A DNA stretch of 64,000 nt from positions 1-64,000 of the forward strand of contig NZ_VAUP01000010.1 in NCBI RefSeq assembly GCF_005871085.1, read 5' to 3'. The stretch comes from Xanthobacter autotrophicus (GTDB lineage Bacteria; Pseudomonadota; Alphaproteobacteria; Rhizobiales; Xanthobacteraceae). Both the position numbers and the translations under genes were made by a program. Positions 17,628 to 25,856 of this stretch are shown here, piece by piece (the first letter of the stretch is position 1; each line of letters starts with the position of its first letter). The notes beneath the pieces are model-generated. The model saw only the letters and a program-made list of their open reading frames with translations. It had not been told where the DNA came from and did not search any database.

Positions 17628-17860
17628 GACGCGCCTTCCGCCCGCTTTCGAGCTGAGGGGCCACCGGAACAGCCGGCATCCTTCTCTCATCATCAAACCC
17701 CTAGGACAGGAATGGGTGCGGTGCTTTCTCGTCCGGGCGCCAATGTCCGGATTGCACGCTCGGGCGTGCGCGGGCATCGGGCCCCATTCGGACGGCCTCT
17801 CCCCCAGGCCCGACGCGTCCAGCCATTGCCCCGTAAGGCGTGCAGGGTTATCGTTTAAAG

Positions 17861-17879
17861 ACAATATTCTTGATTGTAT
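17861..17879. promoter_or_regulatory. Dyad near the MocR start, candidate MocR operator
   Basis: ACAAT-7-ATTGT lies just before the MocR start at 17897, in the region divergent from the peroxidase operon. The same half-sites occur at 19778-19799 before the DUF983 gene. Likely autoregulatory site; inference. Confidence 0.45.
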
Positions 17880-17896
17880 GGATTTGGGGGCGCGGT

Positions 17897-19279
17897 ATGG
17901 CGGGCGGAGACAGGATGGCGCCGTGGATCCGTCCGCTCGATCCGGCTGGCGGTCTTCGCTACCTGCAGATCGTTGATCTCGTCGCCGCGGCCGTCGCCTC
18001 CGGCCGGCTTCGTCCGGGGGATCGCCTGCCGCCCCAGCGCAAGCTGGCCGACCAATTGGGCGTGGACCTGACCACCGTCACCCGCGCCTATGCCGAGGCG
18101 CGGCGCCGCAACCTGATCGACGCGGTGACCGGGCGCGGCTCCTTCATTGCGGTCCGGCGGGAGCCGGGCGGGCCGCTGATGGACCTCAGCATGAACATTC
18201 CGCCGGCCCCCAGGGGGATCCGGCTGGCGGACCTCATGCAGCGGGGGATCAACTCGGTGCTGGCGCGGGCCGACTCCAACCTGCTCATGAGCTATCACGT
18301 GGGTGCCGGCTCCCTGGCGGATCGGATGGCCGCCGCAGCGTGGCTTGAACCGCTGCTGGGTGTGGTGGATCCCCAGCGGCTGGTGGTGGCCCCCGGTGCG
18401 CAATCGGCCTTGTCCGCCCTCATCGGAAGTCTGGTCGGGCGCGCGGGCGTCATCCTCACCGAGCCGCTCGCCTATCCCGGCCTGCTGGCGGCGGCGCGAC
18501 ACTGGCAGGTGCGCCCCGTTGCCGTGCCGGCGGACGCGGATGGGCCTTTGCCGGATGGTCTCGAACAGGCGGCGCGGAGCCATGGGGCACGGGTGTTCTG
18601 CCTGACCCCCACCATCCAGAACCCCACCGCGGTGACCCTTTCCCCGGCGCGGCGGGCGGCGCTCGCCCGCGTGGCGTCGGCGCTCGATCTCATCCTCATC
18701 GAGGATGACCCCTACGCTCTGCTGGCACCGGAGGCGCCGCCGCCCGTCGCCACCCTGGCGCCGGAGCGCACCTATTATGTCTCCACTTTGTCGAAGGTGC
18801 TGACGCCCGGCCTGCGTACGGCCTTCGTGGTGGTGCCGGACGGCACCGCGCCGGATGCATTGGTCGGCGCCCTGAGGGCTCATGTGTTGATGCCGGCCCC
18901 CCTCATGACGGCGCTGGCGACGGACTGGATCCGCAGCGGCGAGGCTGCCCAGTTGCTTGAGGGCGTGCGCGAGGAGGCCGCCGCCCGGCAGGAGATCGCC
19001 CGGCACCTGTTTCCTTCGGCGCGGTCGCACCCCAACGGATTGCACCTGTGGCAGCCCCTGCCGGCGCATTGGGATCGCTATCGCCTGGTGGAGGCGGCGC
19101 GGCGCGAGGGGCTGGGGGTCACGGCATCGGACGCGTTCAGCGTCGAGGCCCGCGCGCCGGATGCGGTGCGCATCTCCATCGGCGGCGTGCCCGACCGGGC
19201 AAGGCTCAAGGCGGCGCTGGAGAAACTCGCCGCCATCATGAGCACCCTGCACGCGCGCTATCAGGATGGCGTGGTGTGA
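17897..19279 (+). CDS. MocR-type regulator (GntR domain fused to aminotransferase domain)
   Basis: About 460 residues. N-terminal GntR winged helix: GRLRPGDRLPPQRKLADQLG then VDLTTVTRAYAEARRRNLID. From about residue 100 an aminotransferase-like domain follows, with LTPTIQNPTAVTL, LILIEDDPYALL and the PLP lysine in VSTLSKVLTPGLRTAFVV. MocR regulators sense PLP or aldimines and often act on amine or vitamin B6 genes. ATG 17897 is favoured over earlier in-frame codons that overlap the operator-like dyad. It is divergent from the peroxidase operon and convergent with DUF983. Confidence 0.88.
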   Translation: MAGGDRMAPWIRPLDPAGGLRYLQIVDLVAAAVASGRLRPGDRLPPQRKLADQLGVDLTTVTRAYAEARRRNLIDAVTGRGSFIAVRREPGGPLMDLSMNIPPAPRGIRLADLMQRGINSVLARADSNLLMSYHVGAGSLADRMAAAAWLEPLLGVVDPQRLVVAPGAQSALSALIGSLVGRAGVILTEPLAYPGLLAAARHWQVRPVAVPADADGPLPDGLEQAARSHGARVFCLTPTIQNPTAVTLSPARRAALARVASALDLILIEDDPYALLAPEAPPPVATLAPERTYYVSTLSKVLTPGLRTAFVVVPDGTAPDALVGALRAHVLMPAPLMTALATDWIRSGEAAQLLEGVREEAAARQEIARHLFPSARSHPNGLHLWQPLPAHWDRYRLVEAARREGLGVTASDAFSVEARAPDAVRISIGGVPDRARLKAALEKLAAIMSTLHARYQDGVV

Positions 19280-19318
19280 GGCTACCGGGCGCTTCGTCCT
19301 GTCCGGCGTGAACGTCTG

Positions 19319-19729
19319 TCAGGGCAGCGGCCGGGGCGCGGCGGCTTCGTCCTTGGTGGTCACGCGCTGGCCTTCCTCCGCCTTGTAGAAGAACTGCGAG
19401 GCCACGAGCCACCCCTTGAGCGGACGCAGGGGCGGGATGCAGCTCAGAAGAATGAGCGGCAGGGTGGTGACGAAATGCACCCACATGGGCGGCTCATAGG
19501 CCATTTCCAGCCACAGGCCGAAGATCACCGCCGGGATGCAGACGAACATCATCACGAAAAACGCAGGGCCGTCCGCGGGATCGGCAAAGCCATAGTCCAG
19601 CCCGCACACTTCGCAGGAGGGACGCAGGGTGAGGAACCCGTTGAACAAATGCCCCTGGCCACACCGGGGGCAGCGGCCGCGAAGGCCAGTTTGAAGGGGA
19701 GAGAGCGGGGGCCAGTGGGCGCTGGACAT
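19319..19729 (-). CDS. DUF983 family protein
   Basis: About 136 residues. An N-terminal zinc-ribbon-like pair of CxxC motifs (GRCPRCGQGHLF and CEVCGLDY) is followed by ADPADGPAFFVMMFVCIPAV and a second hydrophobic hairpin, which is the DUF983 pattern. The C-terminus is basic and Pro/Ala-rich. ATG 19729 is chosen because a conserved-looking start follows it. The promoter carries a dyad like that of the MocR gene. Function unknown. Confidence 0.85.
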   Translation of the reverse strand: MSSAHWPPLSPLQTGLRGRCPRCGQGHLFNGFLTLRPSCEVCGLDYGFADPADGPAFFVMMFVCIPAVIFGLWLEMAYEPPMWVHFVTTLPLILLSCIPPLRPLKGWLVASQFFYKAEEGQRVTTKDEAAAPRPLP

Positions 19730-19777
19730 GACGGGGCTCGTTTCGTCTTGAGGGTAACGGCACGATACCGCGTGACA

Positions 19778-19799
19778 CATACAATATCAATATTGTATG
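19778..19799. promoter_or_regulatory. 22-base dyad upstream of DUF983, candidate MocR operator
   Basis: Arms CATACAATAT and ATATTGTATG separated by 2 bases. It sits about 50 bases upstream of the DUF983 start and resembles the site in front of the MocR gene. Confidence 0.5.
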
Positions 19800-19932
19800 T
19801 GCGCATGTCTGGACTGCGTCCGGCATACCCTGGGCGATCCGGGCAAATCGGTTCATCTGCGGGGTGAGCCGCCCTCTGGATTCAATAAGGAGAACACCCG
19901 TGGCCCATTCCGGACCGGGGCTGGCACCCGTC

Positions 19933-20898
19933 CTACGGCACCAGCGCCATGCTGCGCGGGCCGGCTCCGACCGGGATGCGGGCGAGGACGCTGAGGCCCT
20001 CAAGGTCGAGGACCGCCACCGCGTCCGCGAACCATTCGGTGACGTAGGCCCGCCGCCCGTCGGGACTGATGACCACGCTTTCCGGCGAGCCGCCGAGGCG
20101 GACGGAGCCGGTCTCGCGGCCGGCGACCGGGTCGAGCCGGCTGACGGTGCCCGACTGCTGGTTGGCCACCAGGATGCGGCCGGTGTCCGGCGCGATGGCG
20201 AGGCCGTAGGGCATCCGCCCCGCGGCGATGCGCGTGACCGAGTGATCGCTCTTGTCGATGAGCGAGACGTCGCCGCTGCGCACATTTGCGACGGCAATGA
20301 AGCGCGCATCGGTGCCGGCGTCGAAGGCGTACGGCGCCTGGCCCACCGGCACGGACGCGAGGCGGGAGAAGGTGGCAAGATCGATGACGCTGACAGCGTT
20401 GCTCTCGCGGTCGGCGCTGTAGAGCCGGCGCGCGTGCGCATCCAGGGCAAGGCCTGCCGGCGAGCGCCCCACCTTCAAGGCTCCCGTCCGGGCGAGCGTC
20501 GCGGCATCAAGCCGATAGACCGTATCGGCCGACCAGTCGCTCACATAAAGCGTGCCGTCGGCGGGATCGGCCACCACGGCGAACGGCTGGCCGCCCAGCC
20601 GCGTGGTGTCGATCACCCGCCGGGTTGCCGTGTCGATGCGTGTCAGAAGGCTGGCATCGGGATGGGTGATGTAGGCGGTCTTGCCATCCGGCGACAGGGC
20701 GATGCCGGCGGGGGCCTTGGCCACGCCGATGCGCTCCACCGTATCGTGCTCCGTGTCGATGACGCTGATCTCGGCGCCGGCCTGGCAGACCACGAACAGG
20801 CTCGCCCCCTGCGCCGTCGCCCCCTGGGTGGCCAGCAGCAGGGCGCCGGGCAGGAGCGCTCGCGCGATCCTCGATGGCCAGCCCGGCCGGCCTTTCAC
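19933..20898 (-). CDS. Periplasmic YVTN-type beta-propeller, PQQ-catabolism associated
   Basis: 321 residues: a signal peptide (ALLPGALLLATQGATAQG) and then seven or so propeller repeats with motifs such as GIALSPDGKTAYITHPDASL, LYVSDWSADTVYRLD and SVVISPDGRRAYVTEW. It resembles the PQQ-dependent catabolism-associated beta-propeller proteins found near quinoprotein dehydrogenases. Start GTG 20898 overlaps the mxaD stop (GTGA), so it is the last gene of the mxa operon. Its job is not established; a scaffold or sensor role in methanol dehydrogenase assembly is possible. Confidence 0.8.
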   Translation of the reverse strand: MKGRPGWPSRIARALLPGALLLATQGATAQGASLFVVCQAGAEISVIDTEHDTVERIGVAKAPAGIALSPDGKTAYITHPDASLLTRIDTATRRVIDTTRLGGQPFAVVADPADGTLYVSDWSADTVYRLDAATLARTGALKVGRSPAGLALDAHARRLYSADRESNAVSVIDLATFSRLASVPVGQAPYAFDAGTDARFIAVANVRSGDVSLIDKSDHSVTRIAAGRMPYGLAIAPDTGRILVANQQSGTVSRLDPVAGRETGSVRLGGSPESVVISPDGRRAYVTEWFADAVAVLDLEGLSVLARIPVGAGPRSMALVP

Positions 20899-21422
20899 TT
20901 GCCCTCCAGCTTGGCCTTGAGACCTTTCAGGCCGGTTTCGAAGAAGGCGGTCATGGCGGCGACGGCGGCCTCGTCATTCAGCTCGTCGGGCGGGAAATTG
21001 CTGGTGTCGCCGCGATAGAAGCGGGCGTCCCACACCACCTCGCTGCCGGCGCCGGCGCCGGAGACTGTGAGGGTCGTGGTGTAGAAGCTCACCGGCAGTG
21101 CCTCCGCATTCTCAGTGTTGAGCCGCCAGCTGAGGCTGCGACCGGCGTCGTCGTAGGTGTCGAGGCCGTCCGTGATCTCGCCCTTTTCCAGCACCAGCAC
21201 CCGCTCAGCCCCGGGGGCGTTGCCGCCGGTGGCCTTCACGGCCTTCACCAGGGGATGCCAGGCGCCGATACCGGCGAAGTCGCCCGCCAGTTTCCACACC
21301 GCGTCCGGGGAGGCGGCGATAGTGGTGCGCACCTCGGCCTTCTGCGGCGTCGGTCCATGAGCGGTGGCCGGGACGGCGAAAAGGGCAAGGCCGGCGACGG
21401 CAAGGGCGAGGAGTACTCTCAT
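20895..21422 (-). CDS. mxaD: MxaD, methanol oxidation accessory protein (SRPBCC fold)
   Basis: 175 residues with a signal peptide (MRVLLALAVAGLALFAVPAT, then AHGPTP). The mature protein has the START/SRPBCC pattern: AEVRTTIAASPDAVWKLAGD, WHPLVKAV, and a C-terminal helix ending FETGLKGLKAKLEGK. MxaD is a periplasmic protein that stimulates electron transfer between methanol dehydrogenase and cytochrome cL in methylotrophs. Start overlaps the mxaL stop (ATGA). Confidence 0.85.
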   Translation of the reverse strand: MRVLLALAVAGLALFAVPATAHGPTPQKAEVRTTIAASPDAVWKLAGDFAGIGAWHPLVKAVKATGGNAPGAERVLVLEKGEITDGLDTYDDAGRSLSWRLNTENAEALPVSFYTTTLTVSGAGAGSEVVWDARFYRGDTSNFPPDELNDEAAVAAMTAFFETGLKGLKAKLEGK

Positions 21423-22396
21423 GAAACGCGGATCCTTGTGGTGGGATGCGGATGGGGCCGGCGGGCATGCAGCACCTCGGCCGCGAAGAAGGCGATGAGC
21501 AACGCCAGGGAAAGCCCGGCGGGGAGGGGGGCGCTGTCCCAGGTGCCCGGCACGGGACGCGGGCGGGCACTGGAGGCAATGGCGGCAGCAAGGCTCGCCG
21601 CGTCGGCGAGGGGGGCGTAGGCGAGCCCGGTCTTCGCGGCCAGCGCCTCCAGATGGTCGGTCCGGACCGCGCTCAGGTGCTCTTCGCCGCTGGCAGCTTC
21701 GCCACCCCACGGCGCATTGCGCGGGTGGAAACCCTCGCGCTCCTCGGAGCCGGTGGGCGGCAAGCCGTGCCGGTTCTCCTGGGGCACGTCGTCCATGCCG
21801 TAGAAGCCGATCTCCTGGCCGTCGCGATCGAATTTCGGGATGGGCACCGGCGTGGCGCCGCCGACACCAACGATGAGCCCGCGCACCACGCCCGCTTCTT
21901 CCTCGAAGGGGGGGATGCCGGAGGCAGGCAGGGGCGGTGCTTCCTGGCCATCGGTGAAGAACAGCAGGTCGGCGCCGAGCGGCCGGGCGAGGGCGATGCC
22001 GGAATAAAGGCCGGCGGCGATGTAGCTGTCGCCCTCCCAGGCCATGCGCCAGTCGAGATTGGCGATGGCGCCGTCGAGGGGGGCGAAATCCGCGCACACC
22101 TCCACCGGCTCGAACAGAAGGAAGCTGCGCCGCTCGGTGAAGATGCCGAGGCCGAGTTCCGAGCCGCAGGGCAGGCGGGCGGCCAGCGCGCGTAGCCCCG
22201 CCTTCACCTCGTCGAGGCGGGAGGCGGGCCGGCCGTCGCGGGTGTAGTCGCGCACATTCATGGAGCCGGTCACATCCACCACCGCGATGAGACGGAAGGC
22301 GGTGCCGCGCGTCGCCAGCCGTGGCGCGAAGACGGCCGCCAGCGCCAGCGCCAGCGCGGTGGCGAGGAGGACAGTGCGCGGACGGGGACGACGCAT
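21419..22396 (-). CDS. mxaL: MxaL, VWA-domain protein of methanol dehydrogenase maturation
   Basis: About 325 residues. A basic N-terminus and hydrophobic segment (TVLLATALALALAAVFAP) are followed by a von Willebrand A domain with a MIDAS-like DVTGSMNVRD motif and FFTDGQEAPP. A second hydrophobic segment near the C-terminus (LSLALLIAFFAAEVLHARR) places the domain in the periplasm. MxaL belongs with MxaACKL, needed for Ca2+ insertion into methanol dehydrogenase. ATG 22396 overlaps the mxaK stop (TGATG), favouring it over earlier codons. Confidence 0.88.
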   Translation of the reverse strand: MRRPRPRTVLLATALALALAAVFAPRLATRGTAFRLIAVVDVTGSMNVRDYTRDGRPASRLDEVKAGLRALAARLPCGSELGLGIFTERRSFLLFEPVEVCADFAPLDGAIANLDWRMAWEGDSYIAAGLYSGIALARPLGADLLFFTDGQEAPPLPASGIPPFEEEAGVVRGLIVGVGGATPVPIPKFDRDGQEIGFYGMDDVPQENRHGLPPTGSEEREGFHPRNAPWGGEAASGEEHLSAVRTDHLEALAAKTGLAYAPLADAASLAAAIASSARPRPVPGTWDSAPLPAGLSLALLIAFFAAEVLHARRPHPHPTTRIRVS

Positions 22397-22989
22397 CACG
22401 GCAGGCCCCGCGGCAGGCCTGGCAGGTCGGTCCACAGCCGCTTCGGGGTTTCCTGGGCGTCGTCATGCTCCTCCTGCTCGATTTGCGGGAAATCGCGGAT
22501 GAGCCGCATGGCGATGTCGAGATTGTATTTCGCGTCCCAAAAGCCGGGATCGCGGACCAGCGCCGCGCGATAACCGGCCTTGGCCAGCCGCACCAGGGGA
22601 ATGGCGGGATCGATCTGCGTCTGCTCCAGATGGCTGATGGCGCGAGCAAGACGCGCATTGGCCAGATCGTACAAGGCGGCAACGGCCAACTCCGTCTGGT
22701 CCGCACGGGCGAGGCGGTCAACGAAAGGCTGGGCTTCGTCGAGGCGGTCGCGCACCATCAGGAAATGCGCCCGCGCCAGCAGCAGCCGGGGCGCGGCGGT
22801 CTCCGGCACCGGCACGTCGCGACCTTCGGCGAGGGCGGCGATGGTGCGGTTCTCCATGGCATGCCAGCCGATACGCGCGCCGAGGGCGGCGAGCACGCCG
22901 AGCGCGGCGACGACGAGGGTCGCCAGCGTGAGGTCAGCCAGCCGGCGGATGGGCCATTTGGTGGACCACGCCCGCGCAACCCATTTCAT
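22396..22989 (-). CDS. mxaK: MxaK, methanol dehydrogenase maturation protein
   Basis: 197 residues: one N-terminal membrane anchor (LTLATLVVAALGVLAALGA) and a helical, TPR-like periplasmic part (ARAHFLMVRDRLDEAQPFVD, YRAALVRDPGFWDAKYNLDI). It is recognised from its length, topology and fixed place between mxaC and mxaL. It is required with MxaA, C and L for calcium incorporation. Start coupled to mxaC (ATGA). Confidence 0.85.
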   Translation of the reverse strand: MKWVARAWSTKWPIRRLADLTLATLVVAALGVLAALGARIGWHAMENRTIAALAEGRDVPVPETAAPRLLLARAHFLMVRDRLDEAQPFVDRLARADQTELAVAALYDLANARLARAISHLEQTQIDPAIPLVRLAKAGYRAALVRDPGFWDAKYNLDIAMRLIRDFPQIEQEEHDDAQETPKRLWTDLPGLPRGLP

Positions 22990-24032
22990 GCCGCCCTCCT
23001 GATGTGCGCCGGAGCCCGTGCGGCGTCCCGAGGGCGGGACGCCGGCTGCGCCCCGAGCCCGCGCTCGGCCAGGCGAGCGATGAGGAGGAGCGCCGTCGCC
23101 AGAGTGGCAAGGGCATAGGCGGGGCGGGCGAGGTCGCGGCGCGGGATGCGCTCCACATAGGTGAGCGGCGCGGTCTCCTGCCGGTCGATCTCGGCGATGG
23201 CGTCGGCCACCGCCTGCGGGCTCCCCGCCTCGAAGGCGCGATAAGGCACGCCGAGGCTGCCGAGGAACAGGTTGAGGTGGCGTTCCGGCATGGCCTGGGG
23301 GGTGTCCTCGCCCGGTTCGCGGGGTTTGTCGTAGATGCCGGCCGAGCCGGCGGTGCGCAGGAACAGCCAGTAGATACGCACCGGGCTGCGTTTCACCGCA
23401 TCCCGCAACGCCGCCTGGACCCGAAGATCGATGACCGCCGCCCCGTCGGAGACCAGCAGCACCGCCCGCGCCGCGCCGGAGCCGTCCCGGTCGAAGGTGG
23501 AGAAGGCCAGCGCCAGACCCCGGCCCACGTCGGTGAGGGCGAGGCCCGGCCGGTCGATGGCGGCCACCGCCGCCGCCACCGCGTCGTGGTGGTCGGTCAG
23601 CGGCAGCACCGGCATGGGCGACGTGGAGAAGGCGGTGACGCCGATGCGGTCGCGAGGCCGGCGGGCGAGAAATTCGGTGATGAGCCGCTTGGCGGCGGCG
23701 GATTTGGATTCCTCCCCCTGTCCCGGCTGGCGGTCAGCGAAGGTGTTGTCCATGCTGGCGGAACGGTCGAACAGCAACACCAGATGCGCGCCCGATCCCA
23801 CCCGCGTCACGCTCTGCGACGTCAGGTGGAGGCCCGCGAGGCCCAGCACCAGCGCGGCGATGGCGACGACGCCGGCAGTCTTCAGCGCCACATCCAGCGC
23901 GCGGGAGAGGCCATCGCGCGGCACCGCCACGAGGCCGGGCACGGGCGTGCCCGAAAGCGCCCGCGCCACAAGGGGCAGCAGGCAGAACACCAGCAGCGCC
24001 AGCAGCAGAGGCTGATCGACGGCCATACTCAT
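22986..24032 (-). CDS. mxaC: MxaC, VWA-domain protein of methanol dehydrogenase maturation
   Basis: 348 residues. Two N-terminal membrane segments (PLLLALLVFCLLPLVARAL and GVVAIAALVLGLAGLHL), a VWA domain with LLFDRSASMDNTF (MIDAS DxSxS) and VLLVSDGAAVIDL, and a C-terminal membrane segment (YALATLATALLLIARLAE). This BatA/B-like layout fits MxaC. It probably cooperates with MxaL and the MoxR ATPase in inserting calcium. Start overlaps the mxaA stop (ATGA). Confidence 0.88.
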   Translation of the reverse strand: MSMAVDQPLLLALLVFCLLPLVARALSGTPVPGLVAVPRDGLSRALDVALKTAGVVAIAALVLGLAGLHLTSQSVTRVGSGAHLVLLFDRSASMDNTFADRQPGQGEESKSAAAKRLITEFLARRPRDRIGVTAFSTSPMPVLPLTDHHDAVAAAVAAIDRPGLALTDVGRGLALAFSTFDRDGSGAARAVLLVSDGAAVIDLRVQAALRDAVKRSPVRIYWLFLRTAGSAGIYDKPREPGEDTPQAMPERHLNLFLGSLGVPYRAFEAGSPQAVADAIAEIDRQETAPLTYVERIPRRDLARPAYALATLATALLLIARLAERGLGAQPASRPRDAARAPAHIRRAA

Positions 24033-25015
24033 GCCGTCGCCTCTCGTTGTGTCGGAGCAGCTACCGGCCGCGCCGCGCCCTTGCGCTCGGCCACGGCCAG
24101 CCGCCGGGCGAGGGAGAGCAGCGCGTCCGGTGTCATCTCCACCATGGCCGCGTCAGCGCCCTTGCCGAAGAAGGCGATCCGCGAGGCGTGGAAGAAGTGC
24201 GCCATGATGTCCGCCTCCGTGGCGAGGTGGGGGCAGCCGGCGAGGAAGGCGGGAACGTCATCGGCGAAAAGACGATGGCCGGCGGCGGCATCGAAGGCGC
24301 GGTGGAGACGCAGCAGCGCCTTGGAATAGGCTTCCGCCGATGGTGCCGCGAGGATGCGCCGGATGTCCCGCGCGGCGGCTGAAAACGGCGGACGCAGTCG
24401 GCCGAACGGTCCCCAGCCGCGCAGGATGGCGAGGCCGAGAATGCTCGCGAGCCCGACAGCTGTTGCCCCGGCGACGCGCCTCAGGTCGGCGCGGAGCGGA
24501 TGGGGCAGGGGGGCGATATCCGGTTGGAGCGCCATGGGATTGGCGGCCCCACCGGCGACGAGGGACCGCAGCGGCGAGGCTGCGAAGTTCCAGGACGGCA
24601 CCGAGAGGTTCAGCACCTGGTCGCCGTCGCGGGCGGTGAGCGGAACGGCCGGGATGTCGAGCCCCCGGGTCTCCAGCGGCGCGTAGAAGGTCTGGTAAGA
24701 GAGGAGGAGGCGATAGCGCCGGGCGCCATGGACCGCTGGCAGCTCAGTGAGATCGGCGCTGCGCAGGTCGAGCCAGTAGGTGACGGGGCGCGGACGAGGC
24801 AGACTGCCCGGCTCCAGCTTGAAGCCGGGATCCAGCGTGACGGCGGCTTCAAGGGTGATCACGTCACCGAGGAAATAGCCGAACGGGCGCGGGGCGAACA
24901 GCTCCACCGTCGCCGCGCGCGCCGGCGCGGCGACGCAGATGGCTGCGCCGAGCAGAATCGCCTGGAGAAGGCTGCGCCTAACGGTGCGCCAGAAAGTCCG
25001 CGAGGGCATCGGCAT
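24029..25015 (-). CDS. mxaA: MxaA, methanol dehydrogenase maturation protein
   Basis: About 328 residues: signal peptide (SLLQAILLGAAICVAAPARA), a periplasmic beta-rich part (TVELFAPRPFGYFLGDVITL, TYWLDLRSADL), one membrane segment (ATAVGLASILGLAILRGWG) and a cytoplasmic helical tail (LLRLHRAFDAAAGHRLFADD). MxaA is needed for calcium insertion. The start is ATG 25015 or 25009; either overlaps the end of mxaS by more than 30 bases. Confidence 0.85.
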   Translation of the reverse strand: MPMPSRTFWRTVRRSLLQAILLGAAICVAAPARAATVELFAPRPFGYFLGDVITLEAAVTLDPGFKLEPGSLPRPRPVTYWLDLRSADLTELPAVHGARRYRLLLSYQTFYAPLETRGLDIPAVPLTARDGDQVLNLSVPSWNFAASPLRSLVAGGAANPMALQPDIAPLPHPLRADLRRVAGATAVGLASILGLAILRGWGPFGRLRPPFSAAARDIRRILAAPSAEAYSKALLRLHRAFDAAAGHRLFADDVPAFLAGCPHLATEADIMAHFFHASRIAFFGKGADAAMVEMTPDALLSLARRLAVAERKGAARPVAAPTQREATA

Positions 25016-25856
25016 CAAACCGGTCGGAGAGATGAAAGGCGCCGAGGCCACGCCCGGCGAAGAGGTCGTCAAGCGCGGCGATGCGGCTCTTCGCCTGCGC
25101 CCGCCAGCGTTCGCGCAGGGACGGGCGCATGAGGACGAGGCGGCGCCCGCCGGTTTCCGCATCCCGCGCCTCGATCAGCCCGAACGCCGGCAGATCGCCC
25201 TCGGCGCGGCTGTCGCGCAACACCACGGGCACCACATCGTGCCGCCACAGGGCATCGAGCAGTGCGGCGAGGTCGCTGGCGGGTAGCAGGAAATCGGAGA
25301 CGAGGAAGACAAGGCAGCGGCGTTGTGGCAGCCGCACGGCCGCCTCCGCCAGCCCGCCCGCGGAGCGGCCGGTGAAGGGGGCATCGCGCAGTCGCGCGCG
25401 CACCTCCTGCGCCAGGCCCCGGCGGCGCGAGGCGGGCAGATCGATGTCATCCCGCACCTCATCGTCGGCGGCAAGCAGCGCGAAGGCGTCGCCACCGGCA
25501 ATGGCGGACGCGGCCAGTGTCGCGGCCAGCTCGGCCGCGGCCTCGCGCACGCCGTCGAACGCCATGGAGGCGGACACGTCCGCGAGCACCGCCACCGTCA
25601 TGGCGCGACGGGGCGCGAAGTTGCGTACATGGATCGTCTCGAACGGATCGCGCAGGGAGGCGCGCAGGTCGATGCGGCGGGGATCTGGCCGGGCGATGAG
25701 GGGCAGCAGGCCCCGGAAGGTGCCATCGCCGCCCTCGCCGAGGGCAGGATGGGCGCCCGGCCGCTCGCCGCGTGGACGCCACCGCAGCCGGTAGGGCAGG
25801 GCGGGCGGCATCTCGGTCGCTGGATCGGACGGCGCGTCCGCCTCGCGCGGGCTCAT
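24978..25856 (-). CDS. mxaS: MxaS, DUF58-family protein
   Basis: 292 residues, cytoplasmic, no membrane segment. The DUF58 signature is seen as RPDPRRIDLRASLRDPFETI and AVLADVSASMAFDG (VWA-like DxSxS), with FLVSDFLLPASDL later. DUF58 proteins work together with MoxR AAA ATPases encoded upstream, as here (ATGA overlap with mxaR). The pair is thought to drive methanol dehydrogenase maturation. Confidence 0.88.
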   Translation of the reverse strand: MSPREADAPSDPATEMPPALPYRLRWRPRGERPGAHPALGEGGDGTFRGLLPLIARPDPRRIDLRASLRDPFETIHVRNFAPRRAMTVAVLADVSASMAFDGVREAAAELAATLAASAIAGGDAFALLAADDEVRDDIDLPASRRRGLAQEVRARLRDAPFTGRSAGGLAEAAVRLPQRRCLVFLVSDFLLPASDLAALLDALWRHDVVPVVLRDSRAEGDLPAFGLIEARDAETGGRRLVLMRPSLRERWRAQAKSRIAALDDLFAGRGLGAFHLSDRFDADALADFLAHR

